The notes: a model not told the origin generated them from the sequence alone. DNA of 64,000 bases from Micromonospora endolithica (GCF_003626595.1 NZ_RBAK01000020.1:1-64000); one strand, 5' to 3'. Positions 25,057 to 34,028 are shown, counted from the stretch's first letter. A program made the numbers and translations.

Positions 25057-26636
25057 GCCGGCTGGTCGCGCGACGGCTGCGGTGGGCGGTCCTGCCGCTG
25101 CTGATCGTGGGGTTGGTCGCCGGCTGCCGGTCAGAGGTGGCGTTGAGTGCGAACGACGAGCGCCTGCAGGTCATCACGACCACCGGAATCCTGCGGGACC
25201 TGGTGAGCAACGTCGGCGGTGACCGGGTAGCGGTCAGCTCGTTGGTGCCCGACGGCGCCGACCCGCACAGCTACGAGCCGTCGCTGCGCGACATCCGCGA
25301 CGTCGTCTACGCCGACGTCGCGTTCAGCAACTACCTGCTGCTGGAGGAGCAGGCCATCATCAAGGCGCTGGACGCGAACCTGCGCGACGGCGTACCGAAC
25401 ATCTCCCTGGCCGAGGGAGCGGTGAAGTACGCCGCGGAGATCATCCCGCTGGTGGAGGACGTGTCGCTGGACACCATCTGGCTGGGCATGCGGGTACGCG
25501 GCACCGGCGCGATGCTCGGGGCGAACCGCGCCTCGGACGTGTTGCTCAGCGCCACCTCCGCCGACGGTCCGGGCGGTGTGGTCGCCTACCTGACCGAGTC
25601 GTTCGGCAACCCGTCGTTCTACGTCGACTCCACCGACGGGTTCGACCCCGCCAACGGATACCGCGACGACACCGCCACGCTGCCGCCCGACGCGCACACG
25701 CACATGAGCTGGGCGTTCACCAAGCCCGGTGTCTACCGGCTGACCATGCGGGCGCAGCTGGCCGTCGATGCGCAGTCGCCGCCGGTGGCGATGGGCGAGC
25801 AGGTGTTCACCTTCGCCGTCGGGGTGGATCCGCACTCGGTGCCGGGCATGACGGGCGCGGCGGTCCTGAACTCCGGGCACGCCGACCTCACCGTCGACCT
25901 CGACCAGCGGCGGCTCTACCTGTTCGCCGACCCCGAGGGCAGCGGCGAGGCGAACCAGCGGGTCTACGACCCGGCCCGCACCGTCGTCGAGGTACCGAGC
26001 AAGGCGCTGCTCGAGGTGCCCGGTGACCGGAAGTTCCGGTTCCTCGGCCGGCCCGGCACCCAGGTGTACCAGCTGCCGCAGGCGGTCCTCGGCAAGCACG
26101 TGCACGGCGAGATCGACCCGCACCTGTGGCAGAACGTCCGCAACGCCATCTCCTACACCGAACTCATCCGCGACACCCTCATCGCAGCCGACTCCCAGGG
26201 CGCGCCGGCCTACCGGTCGAACGCCTCGGCGTACATCCGAGAACTGGAGCAGCTCGACGCCTACGTCCGGGACACCATCGCCCGGATCCCGCCGTCGCGG
26301 CGGCACCTGATCACCACCCATGACGCGTTCGGCTACCTGGGCCAGGCGTACGGCATCCAGATCTCCGGGTTCGTCACCCCGAACCCGGCCACCGAGCCGA
26401 GCCTGGCCGACCGCCGCCGGCTGGTCGAGACGATCCGCAACCTGAAGATCCCCGCCGTGTTCCTGGAACCCGGCCTGGCGGCCCGCTCCACGACCCTGAC
26501 CGAGGTGGCCCGTGAAGAAGGACTGCGGATCTGCTCCATCTACGGCGACACCTTCGACCGGGACGTCACCACCTACGCGCAGATGATGCGGTTCAACGCC
26601 GGATCACTGCACGACTGCCTGACCGGAGACAACTGA
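25053..26636 (+). CDS. ZnuA-type substrate-binding lipoprotein with an inserted wall-repeat domain
   Basis: 527 residues from GTG. Lipobox VAGC. The N-terminal half of a ZnuA/TroA-fold protein is seen (VITTTGILRDLVSNVGGDRV, PDGADPHSYEPS) and the C-terminal half after residue 355 (HLWQNVRNAI, LITTHDAFGYLGQAYGI, VFLEPGLAARS). Between them sit about 210 residues of the wall-repeat domain, with its parts in swapped order: the late motifs (IWLGMRVRG, THMSWAFTKPGVYRLTM) come before the early ones (GHADLTVDL, FLGRPGTQVYQLP). Zinc or manganese binding by the His of the ZnuA halves is likely; context favours zinc. Confidence 0.85.
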   Translation: MSRLVARRLRWAVLPLLIVGLVAGCRSEVALSANDERLQVITTTGILRDLVSNVGGDRVAVSSLVPDGADPHSYEPSLRDIRDVVYADVAFSNYLLLEEQAIIKALDANLRDGVPNISLAEGAVKYAAEIIPLVEDVSLDTIWLGMRVRGTGAMLGANRASDVLLSATSADGPGGVVAYLTESFGNPSFYVDSTDGFDPANGYRDDTATLPPDAHTHMSWAFTKPGVYRLTMRAQLAVDAQSPPVAMGEQVFTFAVGVDPHSVPGMTGAAVLNSGHADLTVDLDQRRLYLFADPEGSGEANQRVYDPARTVVEVPSKALLEVPGDRKFRFLGRPGTQVYQLPQAVLGKHVHGEIDPHLWQNVRNAISYTELIRDTLIAADSQGAPAYRSNASAYIRELEQLDAYVRDTIARIPPSRRHLITTHDAFGYLGQAYGIQISGFVTPNPATEPSLADRRRLVETIRNLKIPAVFLEPGLAARSTTLTEVAREEGLRICSIYGDTFDRDVTTYAQMMRFNAGSLHDCLTGDN

Positions 26637-27625
26637 TGGGAGAGCTAGTGACGGCAGGACGGCCGCGAGGCGGCACCCGCACGACGACCGCCATCCTGCG
26701 CTGCGCGCTGGCCACGGCGATCCTGCTGGCCACGACGCAGACCCCGGCGCGGGCCGAGCAGCCGACACCGGGCCTCGGCCAGTCGATCGCCGCCGACCAG
26801 CCCCTGGCCACTGGCCGGGCGGAACTGTCCGCCGGGCATGTCGACATCGGTCCCCGCTACGTCGACAACCAGTGGAGCCTGCTGATCCACGACGGCACCC
26901 AGGCGCAGCCGGTGTGGCGCGACCCCGACGAGACCGTCCTGCGGGTCTCCGACGCCGCGCTGCAGACCGTTCCGGACGACCCGGCGTACGCCTTCCTCGG
27001 CGTCGACGCCGGCAAGAAGGTGTACGTGGTGCCGCAGGTCCAGAACCCCGACGTCGTGTGGCTGGGCTGGAACACCCAGGACCCCCGGGTGATGCAGAGC
27101 ATCAACCGCGGCGTCACCCTGACCCTGCTCGGCGTCCGCGGACCGGGGACCTTCACGACGTTCCTGCAGTCGGGTAACTTCGCCGCGCCGCAGCCGCTGT
27201 GGCGGTCGGCCGAGGCGAAGGCGCAGCCGTTCTGGGCCGAGGTCAACACCCACACCCACGCCAACTGGGTCTTCACCGCACCCGGCGTCTACCTGATCGC
27301 GGTGCAGGTCTCCGCCGACCTGATCAGCGGCGAGACGGTCACGGCGACCCGCACGCTGCGCTTCGCCGTGGGAGACGCCACCAGCGCCGCCGAGGCGCAC
27401 GCCGCCACCGCGGACATCCCCGTGCCAGCGGGGCAGTCGCCCGCCGGCGATCGGACCGAGGCCGCCGAGCGAACCGACGGTTCCGACAGGCTGCTGGTGG
27501 TGGGGCTGACGGTCGCAGCCGTCCTGCTGGCTGTCGGTCTGGTCCTGCTGCTCCTGCGCGGCCGCGGCGCGAAGCGGCGAGCCGAACGGGAACGCGCCGC
27601 CGCACCGTCGGAGGAGAAGCTGTGA
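26636..27625 (+). CDS. Membrane-anchored wall-repeat protein
   Basis: 329 residues. It starts at the TGATG overlap with the substrate-binding gene. Signal segment about 20-42, one wall-repeat domain at about 60-255 (GHVDIGPRY, FLGVDAGKKVYVVPQ, VVWLGWNTQ, GPGTFTTFL, THTHANWVF), then a Pro-rich spacer and a C-terminal membrane helix with a basic tail. No LPxTG. It is probably a cell-surface subunit working with the transporter. Confidence 0.82.
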   Translation: MGELVTAGRPRGGTRTTTAILRCALATAILLATTQTPARAEQPTPGLGQSIAADQPLATGRAELSAGHVDIGPRYVDNQWSLLIHDGTQAQPVWRDPDETVLRVSDAALQTVPDDPAYAFLGVDAGKKVYVVPQVQNPDVVWLGWNTQDPRVMQSINRGVTLTLLGVRGPGTFTTFLQSGNFAAPQPLWRSAEAKAQPFWAEVNTHTHANWVFTAPGVYLIAVQVSADLISGETVTATRTLRFAVGDATSAAEAHAATADIPVPAGQSPAGDRTEAAERTDGSDRLLVVGLTVAAVLLAVGLVLLLLRGRGAKRRAERERAAAPSEEKL

Positions 27626-28365
27626 GAGCGCTCGACATCGAAGGGCTGGACGTGGATCTCGGCGGCCGGCCGGTCCTGCGGGACATCGACCTGACCCTGG
27701 ACCGGGGCCAGCTGGTCGGGCTGCTCGGACCCAACGGCGCCGGGAAGACCACCCTGCTGCGCGCCATCCTGGCGTTGACCCGCACCCGCGCCGGCCGGGT
27801 GCTGGTGGAGGGCAAGCCGTCGCGTCCCGGCCGGTCCGGTATCGGCTACGTGCCCCAGCGTCACGAGTTCACCTGGGACTTCCCGATCTCCGTCGAGCAA
27901 GCCGCAATGAGTGGCCGGACCGGCCGCATGGGGCTGCTCCGCCGCCCCGGCGTCACCGACTGGCGGGCCGTCGGCGACGCCCTGGACCGGGTCCAGCTCA
28001 CCGAGCTGCGCCGCCGGCCGGTCGGCGAGCTGTCCGGTGGGCAACGCCAACGCGTCCTGGTCGCCCGGGCCCTCGCCCTCGCCCCGCGCATCCTGCTGCT
28101 CGACGAGCCGTTCACCGGTCTGGACATGCCCACCCAGGAACTGCTGGGCCAGTTGTTCACCAGCCTGGCCGCCGAGGACCACGCAGTTTTGATGACCACC
28201 CACGACCTCGTCGCCGCGGTGGACACCTGCACCCGTCTGGTCCTGCTCAACGGCCGGATCATCGCCGACGGACACCCTGCGGACCTGCAGGACGCCGAGC
28301 TGTGGACGAGGACCTTCGGGGTGAGCGAGACCTCCCCGCTGCTGAAACTTGTGAGGGCGACCTGA
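27622..28365 (+). CDS. ZnuC-type ABC transporter ATP-binding subunit
   Basis: 247 residues from GTG with GAGGAG ribosome site. Walker A GPNGAGKTT, Q-loop YVPQRHEF, signature LSGGQRQR, Walker B ILLLDEP and the H-loop TTHD are all intact. It powers metal uptake with the neighbouring permease and substrate-binding protein. GTGA and TGATG overlaps bind it into the operon. Confidence 0.93.
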   Translation: MRALDIEGLDVDLGGRPVLRDIDLTLDRGQLVGLLGPNGAGKTTLLRAILALTRTRAGRVLVEGKPSRPGRSGIGYVPQRHEFTWDFPISVEQAAMSGRTGRMGLLRRPGVTDWRAVGDALDRVQLTELRRRPVGELSGGQRQRVLVARALALAPRILLLDEPFTGLDMPTQELLGQLFTSLAAEDHAVLMTTHDLVAAVDTCTRLVLLNGRIIADGHPADLQDAELWTRTFGVSETSPLLKLVRAT

Positions 28366-29303
28366 TGTCGATCACCGATTTCCTCGCCGACCTGCTCAAT
28401 CCCGACCTCGCGTTCCTGCCCAAGGCGCTGGCGATCGCGATCATGTCCAGCATCGTCTGCGGTGTCGTCGGTTGCTACGTCGTCCTGCGCGGCATGGCCT
28501 TCATCGGGGACGCCGTCGCCCACGCGGTCTTCCCGGGCATCGCGGTCGCCTTCGTCCTGCAGGGCAGCCTGGTCCTCGGCGGCGCCGTCGCCGGCGTCGC
28601 CACCGCACTGCTGATCGCGATCTTCGCGCAGAACCGGCGCGTCAAGGAAGACTCCATCATCGGCGTCTTCCTGGTCGGCGCGTTCGCCCTCGGCATCGTG
28701 ATCATCTCCCAGGCCCCCGGATACGCCGGGTCGCTACAGCAGTTCCTGTTCGGCTCGATCACCGGCATCCCCGACCGGGACCTGTACGTCGTCGGCGGCG
28801 CCGGCCTGGTCATCCTCGGCCTGGTGCTCGCCCTGCACAAGGAATTCGTCGCCGTCTGTCTCGACCGGGAGATGTCCCGGGCGATGGGGTTGCCGGTCTT
28901 CTGGCTCGACATCGTGCTCTACGTCCTGGTCACCCTCGCCGTGGTGATCTCCCTGCAGACCATCGGCACCATCCTCGTCCTGGCCCTGCTGATCACCCCC
29001 GCCGCGGCGGCCCGCCTGCTCACCGACCGGCTCGGCGTGATGATGCTGCTCGCCCCCATGATCGGCGGCACGTCGGCGACCGTCGGGCTGTACCTATCCT
29101 GGAGCTACGACACACCCGTCGGCGGCACCATCGTCCTGGTCGCCACCACCGTCTTCCTCACCGCCTGGCTGCTCGCCCCACGCCACGGCCTGCTGACCAA
29201 ACGATGGCGACGTGCAAGTGGGCAGGAACCCCACGACCTCACCCGGCCCCCGCCGCTGCCTGACCTCGCACACCCGCAGGACCCGTCACCGGCCGTGCGA
29301 TAA
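28365..29303 (+). CDS. ZnuB-type ABC transporter permease
   Basis: 312 residues from the ATG at 28365. Eight or nine membrane helices typical of the ABC-3 family: VVGCYVVLRGMAFIGDAVAHAVFPGIA is a hallmark, in a helix-loop-helix spanning about residues 34-60. SLQTIGTILVLALLITPAAAARLL is another conserved segment. A short cytoplasmic Pro-rich tail follows. It imports zinc or manganese; zinc is favoured by the Zur context. Confidence 0.93.
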   Translation: MSITDFLADLLNPDLAFLPKALAIAIMSSIVCGVVGCYVVLRGMAFIGDAVAHAVFPGIAVAFVLQGSLVLGGAVAGVATALLIAIFAQNRRVKEDSIIGVFLVGAFALGIVIISQAPGYAGSLQQFLFGSITGIPDRDLYVVGGAGLVILGLVLALHKEFVAVCLDREMSRAMGLPVFWLDIVLYVLVTLAVVISLQTIGTILVLALLITPAAAARLLTDRLGVMMLLAPMIGGTSATVGLYLSWSYDTPVGGTIVLVATTVFLTAWLLAPRHGLLTKRWRRASGQEPHDLTRPPPLPDLAHPQDPSPAVR

Positions 29304-29987
29304 GAGCCGGGCGAGCCGGGCGCGGGTGGGTGACCCGGTCGCCGGAGCCGGCATCGCTTCCCGCGAAGCGGACCTCCCCGCTGGTGGCGGTGGGGTGCGC
29401 CCGGCGCTCCTCACGGAACAGAGCGCTGGTGACCTCCAGTGTCCTGCCCGGCACCAGCGTCCGGTGGCCCAGCGGCCGTGGAGTAGATGAACCCGGTTAT
29501 CATTTTTGAGATCCGTCGAGGAGCGTGGTGCCTCCGGTGGGCGGATCGGGGGAGGCGTGGCGGTCTCGGTGACGAGGCCGCCACGTCGGTGCCGGTGCCG
29601 ACCCAGCTAAACCGGGTGCCTGCTGCGAATGCCATCGCCAGGACGCGTGCTTCCCATTCCGTTGTTTCGCCCCGCCGCGCCTACAGATATGCCGCCTCGT
29701 CACCTCGAACCAGGTGCGAGCCGCGTAGCGCCGGACAGCCCGCATGCCGCGACGGCGGCGCCGGACAAAGAGGCTGAGACGGTCCGGCCGGTGTTCCGAC
29801 GGCGCTGGCGAGTACCTGCGCCTCGATACGTACCGATCACGTATCGGAAGGCAACGCAGGCCGACCGCGGCGGGCGGGCCGACCATGGCCGCGGTCGCCG
29901 CCGCAGCCGCACCGTGACGCCTCGCCGGAAGCGCACCGCCGGTGCGGCCGTGGCCGCCTCCACCGATCAGCCCTTCCCCCCTTTATC
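29304..29987. other. Gap between the transporter operon and the last wall-repeat pair
   Basis: About 680 bases with no gene I can support. A leftward frame at about 29300-29450 (VPGRTLEVTSALFREERRAH) looks partly coding but has no convincing start. GTTATCATTTTTGA at about 29495 resembles half of a Fur/Zur-type site without a clear second arm. Confidence 0.35.
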
Positions 29988-30006
29988 GCTAACGACTATC
30001 GTTTCC
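29988..30006. promoter_or_regulatory. Fur/Zur-type operator upstream of wall-repeat genes
   Basis: The core AACGA-CTA-TCGTT (29991-30003) is a perfect 5-bp inverted repeat, 46 bases before the GTG of the next gene and set in AT-rich promoter sequence. Confidence 0.6.
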
Positions 30007-30048
30007 AATAACTGTGGTCCACAGGGGATCGCGGGAGAGGAGTTCTTC

Positions 30049-30696
30049 GTGCGCAAGCCCATCCGCCTGCTGCTCGCCACCGGGGCGGTGACCGCGGCGC
30101 TGCTCGCGGCAGCGCCACCGGCGCAGGCCACCGTCGTGACGTTCAGCTCCGGGCACCTCGATCTGGTCGACATCGCCTACGAGGCCGGTGAGCTGGAATT
30201 CGGCGTCCACGACGAGGACAACGACGTCGAGTACGCCACCGACCAAGTGAAGGTCGTCGTCAAGCGGCAGGCCAAGGTCACCGTTCCCAACGATCCCGCC
30301 TTCGGCTTCCTCGGCACCCCCGGGGTGTCGAAGGTGTGGATCCTGCCCGAGATCCAGAACACTGACCTGATCTGGCCCGGCATCGCCGCCGAGGAGATCG
30401 AGCCGGGTACCTTCACCGCCGACGCGCTCACCCTCAGCGTGCAGTCGGTCAGCGGGCCCGGGCAGCTCGCCATCTACACCGAGAACGCCGTCGGGCAGCC
30501 CACCGTCCTTGCCGACAGCGGCGACGGCCTGCCCGACACCATCGCCCTGACCGCCGGCGACCACCTGCACGCCAACTGGGCCTTCGACCGCGCCGGCACC
30601 TACTGCATCACGTTCCGGGCCACCGGCACCCTCGCCGCCACCGGGCAGCAGGTCACCAGCGAGCCGGTCACCCTTCACGTCGTGGTCAGGGCGTGA
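30049..30696 (+). CDS. Secreted single wall-repeat protein
   Basis: 215 residues from GTG (GGAGAGGAG upstream). Sec signal ending AQA. One wall-repeat domain: GHLDLVDIAYEAGELEF, VPNDPAFGFLGTPG, ILPEIQNTDLIWPG, GPGQLAIYTE and DHLHANWAFDRAGTYC. The usual GWNT motif is GIAAEE here. No anchor, so it is probably released or bound by partners. GTGA overlap with the next gene. Confidence 0.82.
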   Translation: MRKPIRLLLATGAVTAALLAAAPPAQATVVTFSSGHLDLVDIAYEAGELEFGVHDEDNDVEYATDQVKVVVKRQAKVTVPNDPAFGFLGTPGVSKVWILPEIQNTDLIWPGIAAEEIEPGTFTADALTLSVQSVSGPGQLAIYTENAVGQPTVLADSGDGLPDTIALTAGDHLHANWAFDRAGTYCITFRATGTLAATGQQVTSEPVTLHVVVRA

Positions 30697-31346
30697 TCGC
30701 CATGCGTACCCGCAGCCGTATCCTCGCCGGCCTCGCCCTGACCGCCGCGCTGCTCGCCGGCGCCGCCGCCCCTGCCGCCGCGGTGCCGCTCGTGCTGTCC
30801 AGCGGCCACGTCGATGTCATCGACGTCGACTACGCCGGCGGCGCGCTGAGCGTCAACCTGCTCGACGACACCGTCAGCCCGTCGGTGGAACGCAACCCCG
30901 CCGATGTCGTCCTGCGCGTGCCCAACACCGCCAAGCTCACCGTGCCTGGCGGCAGCGCCTGGTCGTTCCTCGGCACCGGCGGGCAGGCGTGGGTGCTGCC
31001 GCAGGCCAGCACCACCGGGCTGCTCTGGGGCGGCTGGAACACCACCGAGGTGCCCAGCGGCGTGTTCCAGAACAACCGGGTCACCTTCAAACTCACCAAC
31101 GTCACCGGACCGGCCGGCTTCAGCGTCTACACCGTCTCCGGCGGCACCCCGACGGTGCTGTTCGACAGCGGCAACGGCCTGCCCGACAGCCTCAACGTCA
31201 ACCGCAACACCCACGCCCACGTCAACTGGGGCTTCGACGCCGCCGGCACCTACAGCGTCACCTTCGAAGTCACCGGCGTGCTCGCCTCCAACGGCAGCAC
31301 CATCAGCTCCGGCGCCAGGACCTGGACCTTCGACGTCCTCCCCTGA
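30693..31346 (+). CDS. Secreted single wall-repeat protein
   Basis: 217 residues from GTG at 30693 (or ATG at 30702, which gives a better signal start MRTRSRILAG). The domain is canonical: GHVDVIDVDY, DDTVSPSV, WGGWNTTEVPSG, GPAGFSVYTV, THAHVNWGFDAAGTYSVTF. No anchor. It is the tandem partner of the preceding gene and is translationally coupled to it. Confidence 0.85.
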   Translation: MIAMRTRSRILAGLALTAALLAGAAAPAAAVPLVLSSGHVDVIDVDYAGGALSVNLLDDTVSPSVERNPADVVLRVPNTAKLTVPGGSAWSFLGTGGQAWVLPQASTTGLLWGGWNTTEVPSGVFQNNRVTFKLTNVTGPAGFSVYTVSGGTPTVLFDSGNGLPDSLNVNRNTHAHVNWGFDAAGTYSVTFEVTGVLASNGSTISSGARTWTFDVLP

Positions 31347-31416
31347 CCACCGCCACCCCGTAGTGGTCCAACACCGCCGTCCGCCGAGGTAGGGGGTACC
31401 TGCAACCGGCGGACTC

Positions 31417-31458
31417 GGCCGGCGCGAGCCCACCGCCCACCCGGGCCTCGCGCCGGCC
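31417..31458. terminator. Strong hairpin after the wall-repeat pair
   Basis: GGCCGGCGCGAG at 31417-31428 pairs exactly with 31447-31458. The loop itself contains CCC/GGG arms that extend it. Confidence 0.6.
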
Positions 31459-31574
31459 GGCCCCCACCTCTGCCGGCATGCACGACCAGCAAGAACCCGG
31501 TGGCCCACGTCGCCGAGACCGACGGGGGTCATTGACGCGACAGACGGTGCGTGGTGTGCTCATGACGCCCCGCT

Positions 31575-31593
31575 AACGACAACAGTGATCGTT
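31575..31593. promoter_or_regulatory. Fur/Zur-type operator before a pseudogene
   Basis: AACGACAAC-A-GTGATCGTT, the same 9-1-9 form as at 11695, 17 bases before the ATG of the broken gene at 31611. Confidence 0.55.
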
Positions 31594-31610
31594 ATCGTGT
31601 GAGGAGGAGC

Positions 31611-31913
31611 ATGTCTCTCGCCGTGCCACCGAGCCTGCTGCAAGCCGCCGAGACGGGTCCAGTCGACGACGAGGCGTTCGTGGCTTGTGTCCGCGACTCA
31701 CTGCCGTACGCCTGGCAGGTCGTCAGCCGGGTGGCGGCCGAGCTGGAGTCGTCCGACGCCGACTTCGCCGACAACGTCGTCCCACCGCCCAGTTAGACCG
31801 AACGGGGCGAGCTCCTGCGCGCCCTGGCCAGCGACGCCATCCGGTCCAGCCTCGAGCGCCACTTCAATGTGAAACTGGCCTTCCAGAACTGCCACCGCGT
31901 CGCGGCATTCCGA
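31611..31913 (+). pseudogene. Small conserved actinobacterial gene interrupted by a nonsense codon
   Basis: GGAGGAG precedes the ATG at 31611 and the frame reads 61 residues to a TAG at 31794. The same frame then continues as TERGELLRALASDAIRSSLE and HFNVKLAFQNCHRVAAF, which are clearly part of the same protein. I recall a small uncharacterised actinobacterial family of this type (possibly the one called SCO5389 family), but I am not sure. One codon is replaced by TAG and the 3' end is lost at about 31913, where a different gene fragment begins. A Fur/Zur-type site lies upstream. Confidence 0.65.
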
Positions 31914-31914
31914 T

Positions 31915-32250
31915 CTGGCTCCTCGCGCGTCGCTCGGTGTCGACGGCCCCATCGGCACTTTCGCCTGGTACGGCTGCGACAACGACTGGCTGTGCATTTT
32001 CGAGCACGCAAACTTCGCCGGCCGCAAGCTCCAGTTCAGCGACGAGTACTGGCACGACCTGGACGAGTGGGGGTTCAAGGACAAGACCTCCTCGTGGGTC
32101 AACAACCAGGACGGCGGCTGGACCGGTTGCTCGGGCAGCGACAGCGGCACCCTCGGCGATGGGGCCGGCGACAACCGCAACATGGGTGCCTGCTCCGCCT
32201 CGGGAAATTTGGGCAGCTACAACGACAGGGCCGAGGACATCTACGGCTGA
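31915..32250 (+). pseudogene. 3' fragment of a peptidase-inhibitor I36 / beta-gamma-crystallin-like protein
   Basis: In a new frame the sequence reads WYGCDNDWLCIFEHANFAGR, then FSDEYWHDLDEWGFKDKTSS and NNQDGG to a TGA at 32248. This is the Cys-rich, Trp-rich repeat of secreted I36-type inhibitors or beta/gamma-crystallin domains. There is no start codon or signal peptide, and the frame is closed 45 bases upstream, so the 5' end was lost when it joined the preceding pseudogene. Confidence 0.65.
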
Positions 32251-32277
32251 CGCCCTGAGCTGAACGGCAGCGACCGT

Positions 32278-32310
32278 CGGGTGGGTGGCGTCGAGGACGC
32301 CACCCACCCG
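32278..32310. terminator. Perfect 15-bp hairpin between convergent genes
   Basis: CGGGTGGGTGGCGTC at 32278-32292 pairs exactly with 32296-32310 around a 3-base loop. It separates the rightward pseudogenes from the leftward gene ending at 32318. Confidence 0.7.
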
Positions 32311-32317
32311 AGCGCTG

Positions 32318-33355
32318 TCAACGCGGCATCGCGGCATACTCGGCGACTAGATAGGACCGGTAACTGATCACGGCAGGAACCGTCACGTTCAGCTTCCCCG
32401 CCGTCGTGGTCAACATCTCCTCATACCCCAGCAGCGCGCCTGTACCGGAATCGACAATCACTGTGTACTGGGCAGGCAGGCCATGAACGTCTGACACGAT
32501 CGAGAACGCCTCCCCAGGACGCCCAGCCCGGTCCGTGACACTCCCGCTCACCGTGACGCCCGGAAGGTCGGCGAGTAGCTGGAGCACCGCAGCCCGCTGC
32601 GCCGGGTTCAACAACCGCACACCGGCAAGCTCGGCGACGTCCTCCAGATACTGCACCGGCGCTTCATGCGCCGAGGCGCCGGCCGTCAGCCACTGCCGCA
32701 GTACCCCGGCGTCCGTTGGCACCGGGCCTTGGAAGCGGCTGTAGAAGCCGCCGGTGGCGGAGTCGCGCACCTCCTCGGAGGAGCCGATGCGGCCACCTTG
32801 CCGCTGCCACTCTCGTCGGTCGGCGTCTGTCCGGAACGTCGGCGGCAGGTCCTTCTTGACCATCCGCCCGGCGTCTTCGTCGGTTCGCCAGGACCGCCAC
32901 TGCTGCGGCACCACAGCGGACGTCGTCCGGCCGCCGGAGATCGACGAGTTCAGGAACCAGTTCGCCGATTCCAGGTACTCCACCGTCCCCGCCGGGCGCT
33001 GCGGCACCGGCTGCGCCGCCGCGAGCGCAGCCAGCCTCTGCAACCTGGCGCTGGCCGGCTCCGCGGTTGCGGGCGGACCGTAGTTGAGGATCGCGGGTGT
33101 CGCCGCGAACGCGGGCTGCGGCTGCCGAAACGTCTCCAGCGCCACCGCGCCAGCAGCCGCTGCCAGGACCGCCGCGCCGGCTGCCGCCACCACGAGACGG
33201 CGCCGCGGAAGACGTGGCCTGACGCTGCCCACAGCGCGGTCAGAGGCAAGGATGCGCTCCAGGTCCCGCACGCGCCGATTCTCGTCGGCCGAATGGACGT
33301 CTCGTGCCGGATCCAGGCCGCCCAGCAACTGGCGGACCTCATTGACGGCATTCAT
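32318..33355 (-). CDS. CU044_5270-type membrane protein partnered with an ECF sigma factor
   Basis: 345 residues from the ATG at 33355, one base after the sigma stop. The N-terminal 60 residues are cytoplasmic (MNAVNEVRQLLGGLDPARDV). One membrane helix follows (LVVAAAGAAVLAAAAGAVAL). The extracytoplasmic part has PAGTVEYLESANWFL, QQWRSWRTDEDAGR and SVTDRAGRPGEAFSIVSD. This pattern is common next to Sigma-70 family genes of actinomycetes and may act as anti-sigma or surface sensor; function is not established. Confidence 0.75.
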   Translation of the reverse strand: MNAVNEVRQLLGGLDPARDVHSADENRRVRDLERILASDRAVGSVRPRLPRRRLVVAAAGAAVLAAAAGAVALETFRQPQPAFAATPAILNYGPPATAEPASARLQRLAALAAAQPVPQRPAGTVEYLESANWFLNSSISGGRTTSAVVPQQWRSWRTDEDAGRMVKKDLPPTFRTDADRREWQRQGGRIGSSEEVRDSATGGFYSRFQGPVPTDAGVLRQWLTAGASAHEAPVQYLEDVAELAGVRLLNPAQRAAVLQLLADLPGVTVSGSVTDRAGRPGEAFSIVSDVHGLPAQYTVIVDSGTGALLGYEEMLTTTAGKLNVTVPAVISYRSYLVAEYAAMPR

Positions 33356-33356
33356 C

Positions 33357-33905
33357 TCATGCACCCCAATTCGACATCGACGGCGTCGCCCGCGTTGCCC
33401 GCTGCGCCCCGTCACCCACCACGCCCAGTTGCATGCGAAGCCGGCGGCGAGCCCGCATCAGCCGCATCGCACACGTCGCTCGGGACTGGCCGAGAGCGAC
33501 TGCAGCCTCAGCGACACTCAGCCGCTCCCAAGCCACCAGCCGCAAGACCTCTTGATCCGCGGCGGACAGCCGGCCGAACGCCACCGCGACGTCACGTTGG
33601 CTGACCACCTCGTCCGCATGATCCACACTTATCGACCGGTCCGGCTCCGCCGCAACACGCAGCGCCAGTTCCTGCCACCGCCGCTGGCCCCTGGCCTCGT
33701 TCGACAGCACCAGACGAGCCACCCCGTACAACCACGGCAACGCCGACCCCGCCGGAACATCACTCAGACGTCGCCACGCCACCAGAAAGACCTCGGCAAC
33801 AACATCACCGACGTCCGACCTGCCGACCCGCCGAGCGACGTACCGCCACACATCCCCGTGATGACGCTCGTACAACTCGGTGAACTGCTTCTCCGCGACG
33901 TCCAT
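33357..33905 (-). CDS. ECF-type RNA polymerase sigma factor
   Basis: 182 residues from the ATG at 33905, which is preceded by GGAGG; a longer frame upstream is ignored. Region 2 (FTELYERHHGDVWRYVARR, VFLVAWRRLSDVP) and region 4 (LSAADQEVLRLVAWERLSVAEAA, CAMRLMRARRRLR) are intact. It is transcribed with the CU044_5270-type gene. Confidence 0.88.
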   Translation of the reverse strand: MDVAEKQFTELYERHHGDVWRYVARRVGRSDVGDVVAEVFLVAWRRLSDVPAGSALPWLYGVARLVLSNEARGQRRWQELALRVAAEPDRSISVDHADEVVSQRDVAVAFGRLSAADQEVLRLVAWERLSVAEAAVALGQSRATCAMRLMRARRRLRMQLGVVGDGAQRATRATPSMSNWGA

Positions 33906-34028
33906 GGCACCTCCTACCGTGTTTATGTCCGGCACCGGCCACAGCGTCACACTCAGCGACGAACGAATCACCCGATAGCGCCGCCTCGCCAGTCATCCGT
34001 GCTTGTGGCAGAGCCCGATCCATGCACG

